Assembly (NCBI GenBank): GCA_013044035.1
Contig: JABEVE010000085.1
Span: 1-64,000 of the forward strand
DNA length: 64,000 bases
Direction: 5' to 3'
Origin: Burkholderiales bacterium
Lineage (GTDB): Bacteria > Pseudomonadota > Gammaproteobacteria > Burkholderiales > Burkholderiaceae_C
Part shown: one piece after another, positions 50,575 through 60,573 of the stretch
Layout of the letters: the number at the start of each line of letters is the position of its first letter
Numbering within the stretch: the stretch's first letter is position 1
The notes under the pieces: model-generated
Seen by the model: only the letters and a program-made list of their open reading frames with translations
Database searches by the model: none
What the model was told of the DNA's origin: nothing
Made by a program: the position numbers and the translations under genes

Positions 50575-53432
50575 CAATACCAATCAAAGCGCCAAAGAAA
50601 CTTATCGAGGTGGCGTTGCCGCTTGACGATATCAATGTCGCGGCAGGGCGCGAAAAATCCATTCGCAAAGGACACCCGGCGATGCTTCACTTATGGTGGG
50701 CACGCCGACCGTTAGCGGCCGCCCGTGCGGTCATCTTCTCGCAGATGGTGAACGACCCCGGTTACGAGCGCAATCTTGGGCGCGGTGTGAATAAGGAGCG
50801 CGCGAAGATCGAGCGGGATCGTCTTTTCGGACTGATTCGAAGGCTGGTGGTTTGGGAAAACACCGGGAACACAGCACTTTTTGATGAGGCGAAAGCTGAG
50901 ATCGACAGGAGCTGGCGCGAGACCTGCGAACTCAACCGGAGCCACCCGCAGGCGGCAGAGCTGTTCAATCCTGAGCGGTTACCGGAATTCCACGATCCGT
51001 TCGCTGGTGGTGGAGCTATACCTCTTGAAGCGCAACGCCTCGGTCTTTCAAGCAATGCATCAGACCTGAACCCAGTCGCCGTCTTGATCAACAAGGCGAT
51101 GATCGAAATACCTCCGAAATTCGCAGGCAGAGCTCCTATCGGACCGCTGCCTGTGGCGAATCACCAAGAGAACATGGTCGAGGAATGGTCCGGTGCAGCC
51201 GGGCTATCCGAGGATGTTCTTCGATATGGCAGCTGGATGCGTGCCGAAGCGGCCCGCCGAGTCGATAGCTTCTATCCACAAGTCGAACTTCCAAGCGACT
51301 TGGGCGGTGGAAAAGCCAACGTCATCGCATGGCTGTGGGCTCGCTCAGTCGCGAGCCCAAATCCAGCTTATTCGCATGTCCAGGTGCCGCTTGTATCGAG
51401 CTATGTAGTCAGTGCCAAGAGGGACGCTGATGCTTGGATCGTTCCCATCGTAAAGGGCGATACCTACAAGTTCACGCTCGGGACGGGCAAGGCGCCAGAT
51501 GGCGCATCTGACGGGACGAAGGCTCAGGGTCGCGGCGCGAACTTCCTTTGCTTGCTTTCTGGAACCCCTATTGGAGGAGACTACATAAAAGCCGAAGGAA
51601 TGGCGGGCCGAATGGGCGCCAAGCTGATTGCGATTGTGGCCGACGGGCCGAAAGGCCGGGTCTACCTTGCGCCTACCGAAGAGGATGAACGAATCGCCGC
51701 TTCCGCGACTCCTGAGTGGAAGCCCGGTGGCGAAGTTCCACCAAGACTGACTGGCGGAACGTGCGTGCCTTATGGATTCAAACAGTGGGGGGACTTGTTC
51801 ACCAAGCGGCAGCTTTTGGCTCTGACGACTTTTTCGAATTTGGTCACCGAGGTCCGCGAGCGTGTTCTCGCTGATGCGCTGGCCGCTGGCATGCCGAACG
51901 ACGGACTAAGCCTCGAGGATGGAGGTTCTGGCGCAGCGGCCTATGCGGATGCCATTGCCATCTACCTAGGGCTTTCCGTGGACAAGGCTGCCGACTACAA
52001 CAGTTGTCTGGTTGCATGGAGTCCAACAAGAGACCAGCTCAAGACTACCTTTGCGCGGCAAGCATTGCCAATGATTTGGGACTTTGCGGAAGCGAACCCT
52101 TTTGCAGGCGCAGCGGGAGATATTTGGATTTCGATTCAAGGCATCGCCAAGTCTATGCAGGGCTTACCCGCGCGAGGCAGAGGCAAGGTGACCCAAGCAA
52201 ACGCCCAAGCTCAAGAGATCAGCACAGGGAAGGTGATTTCCACCGATCCGCCTTACTACGACAACATCGCTTATGCGGACTTGTCGGACTTTTTCTATGT
52301 CTGGCTTCGCAAGGCGCTCAAGCCCATTTATCCAAGCCTGTTTTCGACAATGGCGGTTCCCAAGGCCGAAGAGCTTGTAGCCGCCTCATACCGCCATGGT
52401 TCCAAGGAGAAAGCTGAGGTCTTCTTCTTGGATGGAATGACACAGGCGATGCATAGGCTCGCTCAACAAGCCCACCCAGCGTTCCCAACAACGATCTACT
52501 ACGCGTTCAAGCAATCCGCAACAACCGATGTCGGGACCGGAAACACGGGCTGGGAAACATTTCTCGAGGCTGTTTTGCGAGCCGGATTCGCCATTTCGGG
52601 GACTTGGCCCATGCGGACGGAGCGGGATGCCCGGTCTATTGGCATCGGGGCCAATGCATTGGCTTCAAGCATCATCTTGGTTTGTCGTCAACGGCCAAGC
52701 GACGCCCAGTCGGTATCGCGAAGAGACTTCTTGCGTGAACTGAAGGAGGAGCTAGCTGAGGCCGTGGACGCCATGATCGGTGGGTCGGAGGGCATATCCC
52801 CAGTTGCTCCCGTTGACTTGGCGCAGGCTGTTATCGGGCCTGGCATGGCGATCTTCTCGAAGTATTCCGCCGTGCTCGAAGCAGACGGCAGCCCCATGAC
52901 GGTCCATACGGCGCTGACTCTGATCAATCGCATGCTGACTGAGGGCGCTGATGACTTCGACGCTGATACGCAGTTCTGCTTGGGTTGGTTTGACGAACAG
53001 GGTTGGGCGGCAGGCGAGTTTGGAAAGGCGGACGTGCTTACGCGTGCAAAAGGAACCTCAGTCGATCACGTAAAGAACGCTGGCGTAGTCGAGGCCACGG
53101 CTGGGAAGGTGCGTCTGCTAAAGCCTGCCGAATATCCGGGTGATTGGCTGCCCGAAAACGATAACAACACGCCTGTATGGGAAGCGTTGCACCAAATGAT
53201 CCGAGAGCTTCGCGCAGCAGGCGAATCGGCCGCCGGAGCGCTACTAGCTGGCATGCCTCAACGCGCGGACCCGATTCGGAACTTGGCGTATCGCCTTTAC
53301 ACCCTTTGTGAGCGCAAGGGCTGGGCTGATGACGCTCGCGCTTACAACGAACTGATCACCTCTTGGACAGGCATCGAAGCCGCGTCGCATGAGAAGGGCC
53401 ACTACGGCTCGCAAATGTCTATCGAGGAATAA
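50571..53432 (+). CDS. DUF1156-type adenine DNA methylase
   Basis: The 953-residue product starts at the overlapping ATG. The DUF1156 N-terminus is recognisable ([34 protein letters not shown]). The SAM-binding motif I reads [17 protein letters not shown], and the catalytic motif IV is [13 protein letters not shown]. Such COG1743-type methylases are a core of several predicted anti-phage systems in which self DNA is marked. It is 12 bases before the ATPase gene. Confidence 0.88.
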   Translation: MTIPIKAPKKLIEVALPLDDINVAAGREKSIRKGHPAMLHLWWARRPLAAARAVIFSQMVNDPGYERNLGRGVNKERAKIERDRLFGLIRRLVVWENTGNTALFDEAKAEIDRSWRETCELNRSHPQAAELFNPERLPEFHDPFAGGGAIPLEAQRLGLSSNASDLNPVAVLINKAMIEIPPKFAGRAPIGPLPVANHQENMVEEWSGAAGLSEDVLRYGSWMRAEAARRVDSFYPQVELPSDLGGGKANVIAWLWARSVASPNPAYSHVQVPLVSSYVVSAKRDADAWIVPIVKGDTYKFTLGTGKAPDGASDGTKAQGRGANFLCLLSGTPIGGDYIKAEGMAGRMGAKLIAIVADGPKGRVYLAPTEEDERIAASATPEWKPGGEVPPRLTGGTCVPYGFKQWGDLFTKRQLLALTTFSNLVTEVRERVLADALAAGMPNDGLSLEDGGSGAAAYADAIAIYLGLSVDKAADYNSCLVAWSPTRDQLKTTFARQALPMIWDFAEANPFAGAAGDIWISIQGIAKSMQGLPARGRGKVTQANAQAQEISTGKVISTDPPYYDNIAYADLSDFFYVWLRKALKPIYPSLFSTMAVPKAEELVAASYRHGSKEKAEVFFLDGMTQAMHRLAQQAHPAFPTTIYYAFKQSATTDVGTGNTGWETFLEAVLRAGFAISGTWPMRTERDARSIGIGANALASSIILVCRQRPSDAQSVSRRDFLRELKEELAEAVDAMIGGSEGISPVAPVDLAQAVIGPGMAIFSKYSAVLEADGSPMTVHTALTLINRMLTEGADDFDADTQFCLGWFDEQGWAAGEFGKADVLTRAKGTSVDHVKNAGVVEATAGKVRLLKPAEYPGDWLPENDNNTPVWEALHQMIRELRAAGESAAGALLAGMPQRADPIRNLAYRLYTLCERKGWADDARAYNELITSWTGIEAASHEKGHYGSQMSIEE

Positions 53433-53444
53433 GGGAGAAAAACA

Positions 53445-56360
53445 ATGAGTCTGAAACCTTGGCGCGAAATCGCCGTTCCCCATGAAGATGTCTTGAAGGG
53501 CACCTTCCAACAAGCCGAGTTCGCCGCTGACATCTCCAAGGTGCATCAGGGCATCGCGACGCCAGAGTATCAGGACGCGGCCCTGTTCTTCCAGCGGACC
53601 TTCATTACCGAAGGTATGCGCCTATTGCTCGACTCTGTCGTCAAACGGCTGGCGGGTAAGGGTGGCGATCCAGTTGTTCAGTTGCAGACCGCTTTTGGCG
53701 GCGGCAAGACCCACACGCTGTTGGCTGTCTACCACTTAGCCAAAGGGGCAACACCCGCAAGCAAGATGCAAGGCATCCCGCCGATCTTGGATGCGGCAGG
53801 CATCACCGAGCTGCCCACGGCCAGAGTCGCGGTTCTAGATGGCGTGGACTTGCTGGACCTCGCGAGCAAGCCGCGCGTGCATGGCAAGACCACCGTCAAA
53901 ACGATTTGGGGCGAGATGGCCTGGCAGTTGGGAGGCGAAGCTGCTTTCGCTAAGCTCGCCGAGGCCGACCGCGACGGCACGGCTCCCGGCAAGAGCGTTC
54001 TGGCCGACATCATTGGCGGCAGTGCGCCTTGCATCATCTTGATGGATGAGCTGGTCCGTTATGTATCGCAGTTCGAAGAGGGCAAGAGCCTGTCGGGTGG
54101 CACCTACGACACGCAGCTTTCGTTCATCCAGTCGCTCACCGAAGCCTTGAAGGCCGTTCCCAATGCGATCCTGTTGGCTTCGCTGCCGTTCTCGGACCGG
54201 GAGGCTGGCAGCCAGCAGGGCGTGAAGGCTCTCAGGGCCTTGGAGCACTATTTTGGCCGCGTGCAGGCCCTTTGGAAGCCGGTGGCGACCGAGGAGGCCT
54301 TTGAGATCGTCCGCAGGCGCTTGTTCGCCGATGTCACGGATCGCCTCGCCGCCGAGGAGGTGTGCCGGGCCTATGCCGACTACTACACGGCCAACGCGGG
54401 CGACTTCCCGCCCGAGACCCAAGACAGCGGCTACTTGGAGCGGCTGAAACACGCTTACCCGATCCACCCCGAAGTCTTCGACCGCCTTTATGAGGACTGG
54501 TCTTCTCTTGACAACTTCCAGCGCACGCGTGGTGTCTTGAAGCTGATGGCGAAGGTGATCCACCGACTATGGACCACTGGCAACAATGATTTGATGATTC
54601 AGCCGGGCAGCTTGCCGCTGTTCGATTCGGATACCCGAAACGAAGCGATCTACTACCTGCCGCAGGGCTGGGACCCGGTTCTGGAACGCGACATCGACGG
54701 CGAGCGGGCCGCCACCACCGAGCTCGACAACGCCCGGCCCCTGTTCGGTTCGATCCATGCTTGCCGCCGTATCGCGCGGGCGGTGTTTCTGGGATCAGCC
54801 CCCGACGCGGGAGCCGTGGGCGGGGCCAAGCATCACAGGGGCATCGAGCTGGAGCGGATGCTCTTGGGCTGCGCCCAGCCCGGCCAAGTGCTGGGGCACT
54901 ACAAGGACGGTGTGCGGGCCTTGGTGGACCGGCTTCAATACCTCAACAGTGCCAACAACCGCTTTTGGTTCGACACCCGTCCCAACCTTCGGCGCGAGAT
55001 GGAGGACCGCAAGCGCCGCTTCGACCTGCGCGAGGATGTTTATCCCTTCATCAAGGACAAGCTGCGCTTCGCCAGTGGCGTGTTTGGCGGAACCCATGTG
55101 TTCACGTCCTCTGCCGACGTGCCGGACGACTGGCAGCTCAGGCTTGTGGTGCTTCCGCCCGAGGCGACTTTCAGCAAGGGAGCCCAGAGTCCCGCGATTG
55201 ATGCCGCCACCGCGATCTTGAAGAACCGAGGTGAGCAGCCTAGGCAGAAGCAAAACCGGCTGATCTTCTTGGCCCCCGACACCGACAGCATTTCAAGGTT
55301 GAAGGACCAGGTGACCTCGTCGCTCGCGTGGAAGTCCATAGTTGACGACGTGAAGGAGGGGCGGCTCAACCTTGACGGGCACCAGACCAAGCAGGCGTCG
55401 GTCAGCCTCGACCAGGCCAACGACGCTTTGGGCCCCATGGTGCGCGAGACCTTCAAATGGCTGCTGGCCCCCTTGCAGGAGGCCAAGCCCGGCAAGGGCA
55501 TCGGCGAAATCCAGTGGGACCACTTCCAGATCAATCCGGCTGCGGTGAATCGCACCGAGGAGATCGAGAAGGTCCTCAAAGAGCACGAGCTCCTCATCAC
55601 CGAATGGGCGCCGATCCACTTGGCCAAGATGCTTCAAACGTGGTTCTGGAAGGACGACGCGACGGCGGTCAGCGCGTTGGAGACATGGCAAAAGACGTGC
55701 TGCTATCTTTATCTCCCGAGGCTGCGCGAAGCCGACACCCTGCGGGCGACCATCGCAGCGGGCGTGTCCTCGCGCGACTTCTTCGGCATCGCCTATGGCC
55801 GAGAGGAAGGCCGCTTTCAGGGCTTCAACTTCGCCCAAAGCACCACGCCCATCCTTGACGATGCGTTGCTGCTGATCGAGCCCAAGGCGGCATCGGCATT
55901 TGCGGCCAAGCTCGCCGAGGAGGCAGCCGAGCGCGAGGTCGCAGCCAAAGCGAAGGAAGCGGGCGGCTCTGGCACTGGTGGAGGCTCCAAAGGTGAATCC
56001 ACAGGCGGGACTTCTACGACCACGACCGGCACGGGTGGAGGATCAACCGGCTCTGGCGGTGGCGGTTCGACTGGCACCGGAACAGGCACAGGAATGGGCG
56101 GCGGCACTGGCGGGGCGGCATCCACCAAGAAGACGATGTTCTTTGGTTCGGTGGAGCTTGATCCCATCAAGGCCAAGCTGCAGTTTTCCGATGTGGCTGA
56201 GGAAGTGCTGATTCTGTTCACCCAAAAGCCCGGCGTGAAGGTGCGCATTTCCATTGAGATCGAGGCCGAGTCGCCAGGAGGTTTTGACGATGGCATCCAA
56301 CGGGCCGTGCGGGAGAACTGCGACCAGTTGAAGTTCAAGAACCGAGCCTTTGAGGACTGA
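53445..56360 (+). CDS. DUF499 ATPase of the defence operon
   Basis: The 971-residue product starts after GGGAGAAA. The N-terminus matches DUF499 proteins ([17 protein letters not shown]). Walker A is [11 protein letters not shown] and Walker [12 protein letters not shown]. Residues about 845-895 form a low-complexity Gly/Ser/Thr linker, after which a short folded domain closes the protein. DUF499 ATPases accompany DUF1156 methylases and SNF2 helicases. Reaction unknown; a AAA-like motor role is inference. Confidence 0.85.
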   Translation: MSLKPWREIAVPHEDVLKGTFQQAEFAADISKVHQGIATPEYQDAALFFQRTFITEGMRLLLDSVVKRLAGKGGDPVVQLQTAFGGGKTHTLLAVYHLAKGATPASKMQGIPPILDAAGITELPTARVAVLDGVDLLDLASKPRVHGKTTVKTIWGEMAWQLGGEAAFAKLAEADRDGTAPGKSVLADIIGGSAPCIILMDELVRYVSQFEEGKSLSGGTYDTQLSFIQSLTEALKAVPNAILLASLPFSDREAGSQQGVKALRALEHYFGRVQALWKPVATEEAFEIVRRRLFADVTDRLAAEEVCRAYADYYTANAGDFPPETQDSGYLERLKHAYPIHPEVFDRLYEDWSSLDNFQRTRGVLKLMAKVIHRLWTTGNNDLMIQPGSLPLFDSDTRNEAIYYLPQGWDPVLERDIDGERAATTELDNARPLFGSIHACRRIARAVFLGSAPDAGAVGGAKHHRGIELERMLLGCAQPGQVLGHYKDGVRALVDRLQYLNSANNRFWFDTRPNLRREMEDRKRRFDLREDVYPFIKDKLRFASGVFGGTHVFTSSADVPDDWQLRLVVLPPEATFSKGAQSPAIDAATAILKNRGEQPRQKQNRLIFLAPDTDSISRLKDQVTSSLAWKSIVDDVKEGRLNLDGHQTKQASVSLDQANDALGPMVRETFKWLLAPLQEAKPGKGIGEIQWDHFQINPAAVNRTEEIEKVLKEHELLITEWAPIHLAKMLQTWFWKDDATAVSALETWQKTCCYLYLPRLREADTLRATIAAGVSSRDFFGIAYGREEGRFQGFNFAQSTTPILDDALLLIEPKAASAFAAKLAEEAAEREVAAKAKEAGGSGTGGGSKGESTGGTSTTTTGTGGGSTGSGGGGSTGTGTGTGMGGGTGGAASTKKTMFFGSVELDPIKAKLQFSDVAEEVLILFTQKPGVKVRISIEIEAESPGGFDDGIQRAVRENCDQLKFKNRAFED

Positions 56361-56425
56361 GCGGGCCGAAAGAGCCACGACACCTCGCAGCCAAACATAA
56401 CAACAATGATGTTCAGGGATGACCA

Positions 56426-58300
56426 ATGACGACCTATTCGACGCAGAGCGAGATTGCCATCACCGATGTCCGCGTGAGCAACTTTCGCTCGCTCGCAAAC
56501 ATCGAAGTCGAGCTCAACGACCTCACGGTTTTGATCGGCGCCAACAATGCGGGCAAGACCAGTTTTCTCGACGCCATGTTTGCGGCCATCGGCTCGGGCC
56601 GCAAAGCGTTGGGTCAGGACGATGTGCGCCTCGCGACCGGAGAAGCGCTTGCGCCGAAAGAGCGAAAGGTCATCATCGACTTGCGCATTCGGCCTGTTGG
56701 TCCAGATGGGAAGGTGTTGGGCAATTTTCCTCCAGGAAGCTTTTGGACGGCTCTTTGGGGGAGTGGGATCGCTCTCGATCCAGTCGAGTTCTACGAATTT
56801 GCGCCCATCAGGACGTGCCTCTCATGGAGCGGTTCGAAGGCCGAGTATGTCGTCGAACGCAACTTCCTGAAGGAATGGCGCGAGTTCAAGGATTGGATCG
56901 ACACGCCGGTTCAGACCACGCCGGTTCGCGCGGCTCAGGTTGAACCCATTGCGTTGCACTTCATCGATGCCAAGCGCGATCTCGACGATGACCTTCGCAA
57001 GCAAGGTTCGTTTTGGCGGCGACTGACCGACGATCTAGGGCTGTCGGCGGCTGATGTCACGGAGCTTGAAACGGCGCTGTCAGGCATCAATCAGACCATC
57101 GTCGATAAGAGCGAAATTCTTCAGCACTTGAAGACGAATCTGGCCGATTTGCAGAAGGTCGTCGCAGCGGACAGCGCGGGAATTGACATCGCCCCAGTCG
57201 CAAGAAAGCTTCGCGACTTGTCGAAGGGCGTGGATATATCGTTCTCGACATCCGGTGCCCAGTCGTTTCCGCTCGCTCGCCACGGCATGGGCACGCGCAG
57301 CCTAGCCTCTCTCCTTGTGTTTCGCGCGTTTGCCTCATGGCGGCACGCCAAGGCCACCAGCGGCGGAGACAAGGTCCATCCGATACTTGCGCTCGAAGAG
57401 CCCGAGTCGCATCTCCATCCCCAAGCTCAGCGCTCGCTATTCGGGCACATCAAGGCCATTGCAGGGCAGCGCATCGTCAGCACGCATTCACCCTATTTCG
57501 CTGGCCAGGCCCAGCTTGAAGACCTACGGTTGTTCATCAAGAAGGGCGGCGACACGGTCTCAACCAAGCTCGACCTGTCGCAGTTGTCGAAGGCCGATGA
57601 CCGGCGCAAGGTTCAGGAGTCGGTGATTGATTCGCGTGGGGACATCCTCTTCGCTCGCGCGTTGGTCCTTTTCGAAGGCCAGACCGAGGAGCAGGCGTTG
57701 CCCATTTGGGCGCAGGAATACTGGGGCGCGTCGATCCATGAGTTGGGATTCAGCTTTGCCAGGGCGAACGGAACGGACTACTTTCCGTTCATTTGGCTTG
57801 CGAAGGGCCTCGACATTCCTTGGTATTTGATTGCCGACGGAGAGGCGCAGCCACTAAAAAACCTTGAAGACGCGTTGAAGAAGGCGAGTCTTCCCGATAC
57901 GTCCAAGTCGCCGAACGTCGTTGTATTGCCGGGCGGCAACAACTTTGAAACCCAGCTCATTGCGGAGGGCTATATGGTCGAAATTGAAGCCGCGCTTGAT
58001 GCGACATCGGGCGAAGCGGCATTCTTGGACGGCTTCATCAAGAAGAACCACGGACTGAGCTACGGGAAGTTCAAGGACGGCACAGACAAGGGAACGCGCG
58101 ACTACAAGAGCGCCGGAGGGCGTGAGCGCGCCGCCGCAGATGCCATGAAGGGGCAAAAAACGAGGCTTGCGAAGCCACTGGCACACCAAATCGTCAGGCA
58201 CGCTGATCCACTTCGGCGATTTCCTTCGACCATCGCCGCCTTGTTTAAGACCATTGGCACAGCTCATGGTTTGACCAAAGCAGGAGGCGTAACGCCATGA
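56426..58300 (+). CDS. OLD-family ATPase/nuclease, Gabija GajA-like
   Basis: The 624-residue product has an ABC-like ATPase (VSNFRSLANIEVEL, Walker A LIGANNAGKTSF, signature-like LARHGMGTRSL, Walker B LALEEPESHLHPQAQ, STHSPYF). A Toprim nuclease domain follows (ALVLFEGQTEEQALPIW with the catalytic Glu, then YLIADGEA). The stop overlaps the UvrD-helicase start as ATGA. The OLD plus UvrD pair is the composition of the Gabija anti-phage system, in which GajA nicks DNA when nucleotides are depleted. Confidence 0.8.
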   Translation: MTTYSTQSEIAITDVRVSNFRSLANIEVELNDLTVLIGANNAGKTSFLDAMFAAIGSGRKALGQDDVRLATGEALAPKERKVIIDLRIRPVGPDGKVLGNFPPGSFWTALWGSGIALDPVEFYEFAPIRTCLSWSGSKAEYVVERNFLKEWREFKDWIDTPVQTTPVRAAQVEPIALHFIDAKRDLDDDLRKQGSFWRRLTDDLGLSAADVTELETALSGINQTIVDKSEILQHLKTNLADLQKVVAADSAGIDIAPVARKLRDLSKGVDISFSTSGAQSFPLARHGMGTRSLASLLVFRAFASWRHAKATSGGDKVHPILALEEPESHLHPQAQRSLFGHIKAIAGQRIVSTHSPYFAGQAQLEDLRLFIKKGGDTVSTKLDLSQLSKADDRRKVQESVIDSRGDILFARALVLFEGQTEEQALPIWAQEYWGASIHELGFSFARANGTDYFPFIWLAKGLDIPWYLIADGEAQPLKNLEDALKKASLPDTSKSPNVVVLPGGNNFETQLIAEGYMVEIEAALDATSGEAAFLDGFIKKNHGLSYGKFKDGTDKGTRDYKSAGGRERAAADAMKGQKTRLAKPLAHQIVRHADPLRRFPSTIAALFKTIGTAHGLTKAGGVTP

Positions 58301-60159
58301 CCACTCAACGCAGCATTCGCCTTTCCAGTCAACAGGCCTCTGTCGTCAATCACGTCGATGGCCCGCTTTTGGTCGTCGCTGGTCCCGGTTCAGGCAAAAC
58401 ACGAGTCCTGACCGAGCGCATCCGGTCGCTTTTATCCAATGTTCCGGGGCATTTTCGAGTGTTGGCGTTGACCTTCACGAACAAGGCCGCCGATGAGATG
58501 AGGGAGCGGTTGGCCGATCTGGGCGATGCCCGTCAAAGGGCATTCATAGGGACCTTGCACAGCTTTTGCCTTGACATGTTGACTGAGCGGGGGAAGCTGG
58601 TCGGCGTTGAGGGCATGCCCAACATCTTCGAACAGTTCAAGGACCGCAAGGAGATTCTGCTTAACGCGATCAAGGAAGACCCGACCCTGGAGGAAGAGCT
58701 TGATCAGGTGGGCGATGCGAAAGCGCGCGGCAAGCGCGTCGATGAGTGGCTTCAGGGGATTTCTTGGATCAAGGCCCATCCCATTACCTGCGCGGTCGTG
58801 GAGGACGAGCTTGAGCGGCGGGTCTTGGATGCCTATGACAACGGCCTGCGGGCAAGCAATGCATACGACTTCGACGACCTGCTTCTTTTGGTCTACCGAT
58901 TGCTGAGCGGCAACCCCAAGCTCGCCGAGTTCTATCAGCGGCTTTACAAGTTTGTGTGCATCGATGAGGCCCAAGACTTGAATGAAGCCCAGTATGCGGT
59001 GATCTGCGCTTTATGTGGGGAATCATTCAAGAACGTGATGATGGTCGGGGACCCCAAGCAATCGATCTATGGCTTCAACACGTCCAGTCCGGAATACATG
59101 GACAGGTTTAAGGCGGACTTCAATGCCAAAGAGGTCGGCTTGACTGAGAACTTCCGCTCGTCAAAAGCCGTGGTTGAAGTGGCCCGCGCGTTGGATTCGA
59201 ACTACCTTGTCGCAGCCCAGTTGCCGATTCAAGGGCTGGCCGAGGTCATTGAAGGTGACGACGAGGCGGACGAGGCCAAGCGAATCGTCGATTCGATCCA
59301 ATGGCTCTTTGACAACGGGCACACGGATGTCGAGGGCGATATCGAGCCGTCCAAGTGCGCGATTCTGGGGCGCACGCGATTCGCACTGCTTGCGGTCGAG
59401 AAAGAGCTGCGCGAGCGTTCGATTCCCTTTTACAAGCGCCTGACGGCCAATCACGAAAACGAATCCGAGGTGGTCGATGACTTTCAGCTTGCGTTGCGAG
59501 TGGTCGCGAATCCGAGGGACCACTTGCACTTCGCGGCATTGGCGAAGAAGTGGAAGGTTGCCGAACCGGCGCCGTCCAGCGATGCGGCCCAAACCCTGGC
59601 TGCCATGGCATCCGCAGCCGTTTCAGTGGCTGGCAGGGCTCAGGCGGTTGTCGCCGCCATTGCAAGCGTATTGCGCAACACGTCTCGACTTGATTTGATG
59701 CCTGCTTTTGCGGTTCTCAGGGGATACGCGGACACGCTCGAAGAGGGCGAGAAGCTGCCGATCTATGAGGATGCCGAAGTGTTCAAGCAGGAGTGGGATC
59801 AATACCTGCGCTCGGACTCTTCCAGCCAGACCATCGCGGGCTTCATGAGCAGCAAAGCTCTCGGGGCGACACAGAAGGCCAGTCGCGAGGGCGTCGCCTT
59901 GTTGACTGTTCATTCGTCGAAGGGTTTGGAGTTCGATGTGGTGTTCGTCGCGGGCATGGCGCAGGGATCGTTTCCGGACTATCGGTCCACGTCGGGGAAG
60001 GAACTTCTCGAAGAGCGGCGCAACGCATTTGTGGCTGTCACTCGGTCTAAACGGCTATTGTTCCTAACTTATCCGAGGATGCGGATGATGCCGTGGGGGG
60101 ATCAACGCAGGCAGTCGCCATCGCAGTTCCTCCGAGAAGCAGGTTTGATTGCCGGATGA
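58297..60159 (+). CDS. UvrD-like helicase, Gabija GajB-like
   Basis: The 620-residue product has SF1 helicase motifs: VVAGPGSGKTRVL, DEAQDLNEAQ, VGDPKQSIYGF, TENFRSSKAV, TVHSSKGLEFDVVFVAG and AFVAVTRSKRLLFLTYP. It is longer than typical GajB (about 500 residues) and retains a fuller UvrD architecture. It overlaps both neighbours by ATGA, so it is translated in strict coupling with the OLD protein and the small protein downstream. Confidence 0.82.
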   Translation: MTTQRSIRLSSQQASVVNHVDGPLLVVAGPGSGKTRVLTERIRSLLSNVPGHFRVLALTFTNKAADEMRERLADLGDARQRAFIGTLHSFCLDMLTERGKLVGVEGMPNIFEQFKDRKEILLNAIKEDPTLEEELDQVGDAKARGKRVDEWLQGISWIKAHPITCAVVEDELERRVLDAYDNGLRASNAYDFDDLLLLVYRLLSGNPKLAEFYQRLYKFVCIDEAQDLNEAQYAVICALCGESFKNVMMVGDPKQSIYGFNTSSPEYMDRFKADFNAKEVGLTENFRSSKAVVEVARALDSNYLVAAQLPIQGLAEVIEGDDEADEAKRIVDSIQWLFDNGHTDVEGDIEPSKCAILGRTRFALLAVEKELRERSIPFYKRLTANHENESEVVDDFQLALRVVANPRDHLHFAALAKKWKVAEPAPSSDAAQTLAAMASAAVSVAGRAQAVVAAIASVLRNTSRLDLMPAFAVLRGYADTLEEGEKLPIYEDAEVFKQEWDQYLRSDSSSQTIAGFMSSKALGATQKASREGVALLTVHSSKGLEFDVVFVAGMAQGSFPDYRSTSGKELLEERRNAFVAVTRSKRLLFLTYPRMRMMPWGDQRRQSPSQFLREAGLIAG

Positions 60160-60512
60160 GCTCGACAGGAACAATCACCATCGCGGCGCTCGACACGCCC
60201 GAGGAGATGCGCGAGCTCTTGGAGTCCCTCGCCAACGATGACGAGAGCGACTTTCGGCGAGTGCTTGATCTCGATGTTTCCCATATCGACCAGCGAGCTC
60301 AGACCTTCGATGTTCGGTTTGTGGATGTCGAGATCGCTGGCGATCTCATCCATGCCCATTACGAGATGGACTACAACGTCTACAACGGCTGCAAGGACAT
60401 GGACATCGACGACTCCTATGAAGGATTCGTCACCGGAGTCCGAACTGCGGCAGGGTGGGAATTTGACGAGTTCGTTCCGCCACCCAAGCGCGACACGGTG
60501 GACGAGTTCTGA
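60156..60512 (+). CDS. Small acidic hypothetical protein of the defence operon
   Basis: The start at 60156 overlaps the helicase stop as ATGA; 118 residues. It is strongly acidic (EEMRELLESLANDDESDF, YNGCKDMDIDDSYEGF) with alternating beta-like segments. No family recognised. Tight coupling implies it is part of the system, perhaps a regulator or inhibitor, but this is inference. Confidence 0.65.
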   Translation: MSSTGTITIAALDTPEEMRELLESLANDDESDFRRVLDLDVSHIDQRAQTFDVRFVDVEIAGDLIHAHYEMDYNVYNGCKDMDIDDSYEGFVTGVRTAAGWEFDEFVPPPKRDTVDEF

Positions 60513-60573
60513 GAAAGCTCGCCGCCATTTTCAAATTCTGAATCAACAGCACGTCAAGAAGGGGGAGGTTGCC

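Noticed and set aside
52792-52802. GGCATATCCCC inside the methylase gene as a further ICE box
   Set aside because: No TGCCG half lies 9-10 bases upstream, and it is in the middle of a coding region.
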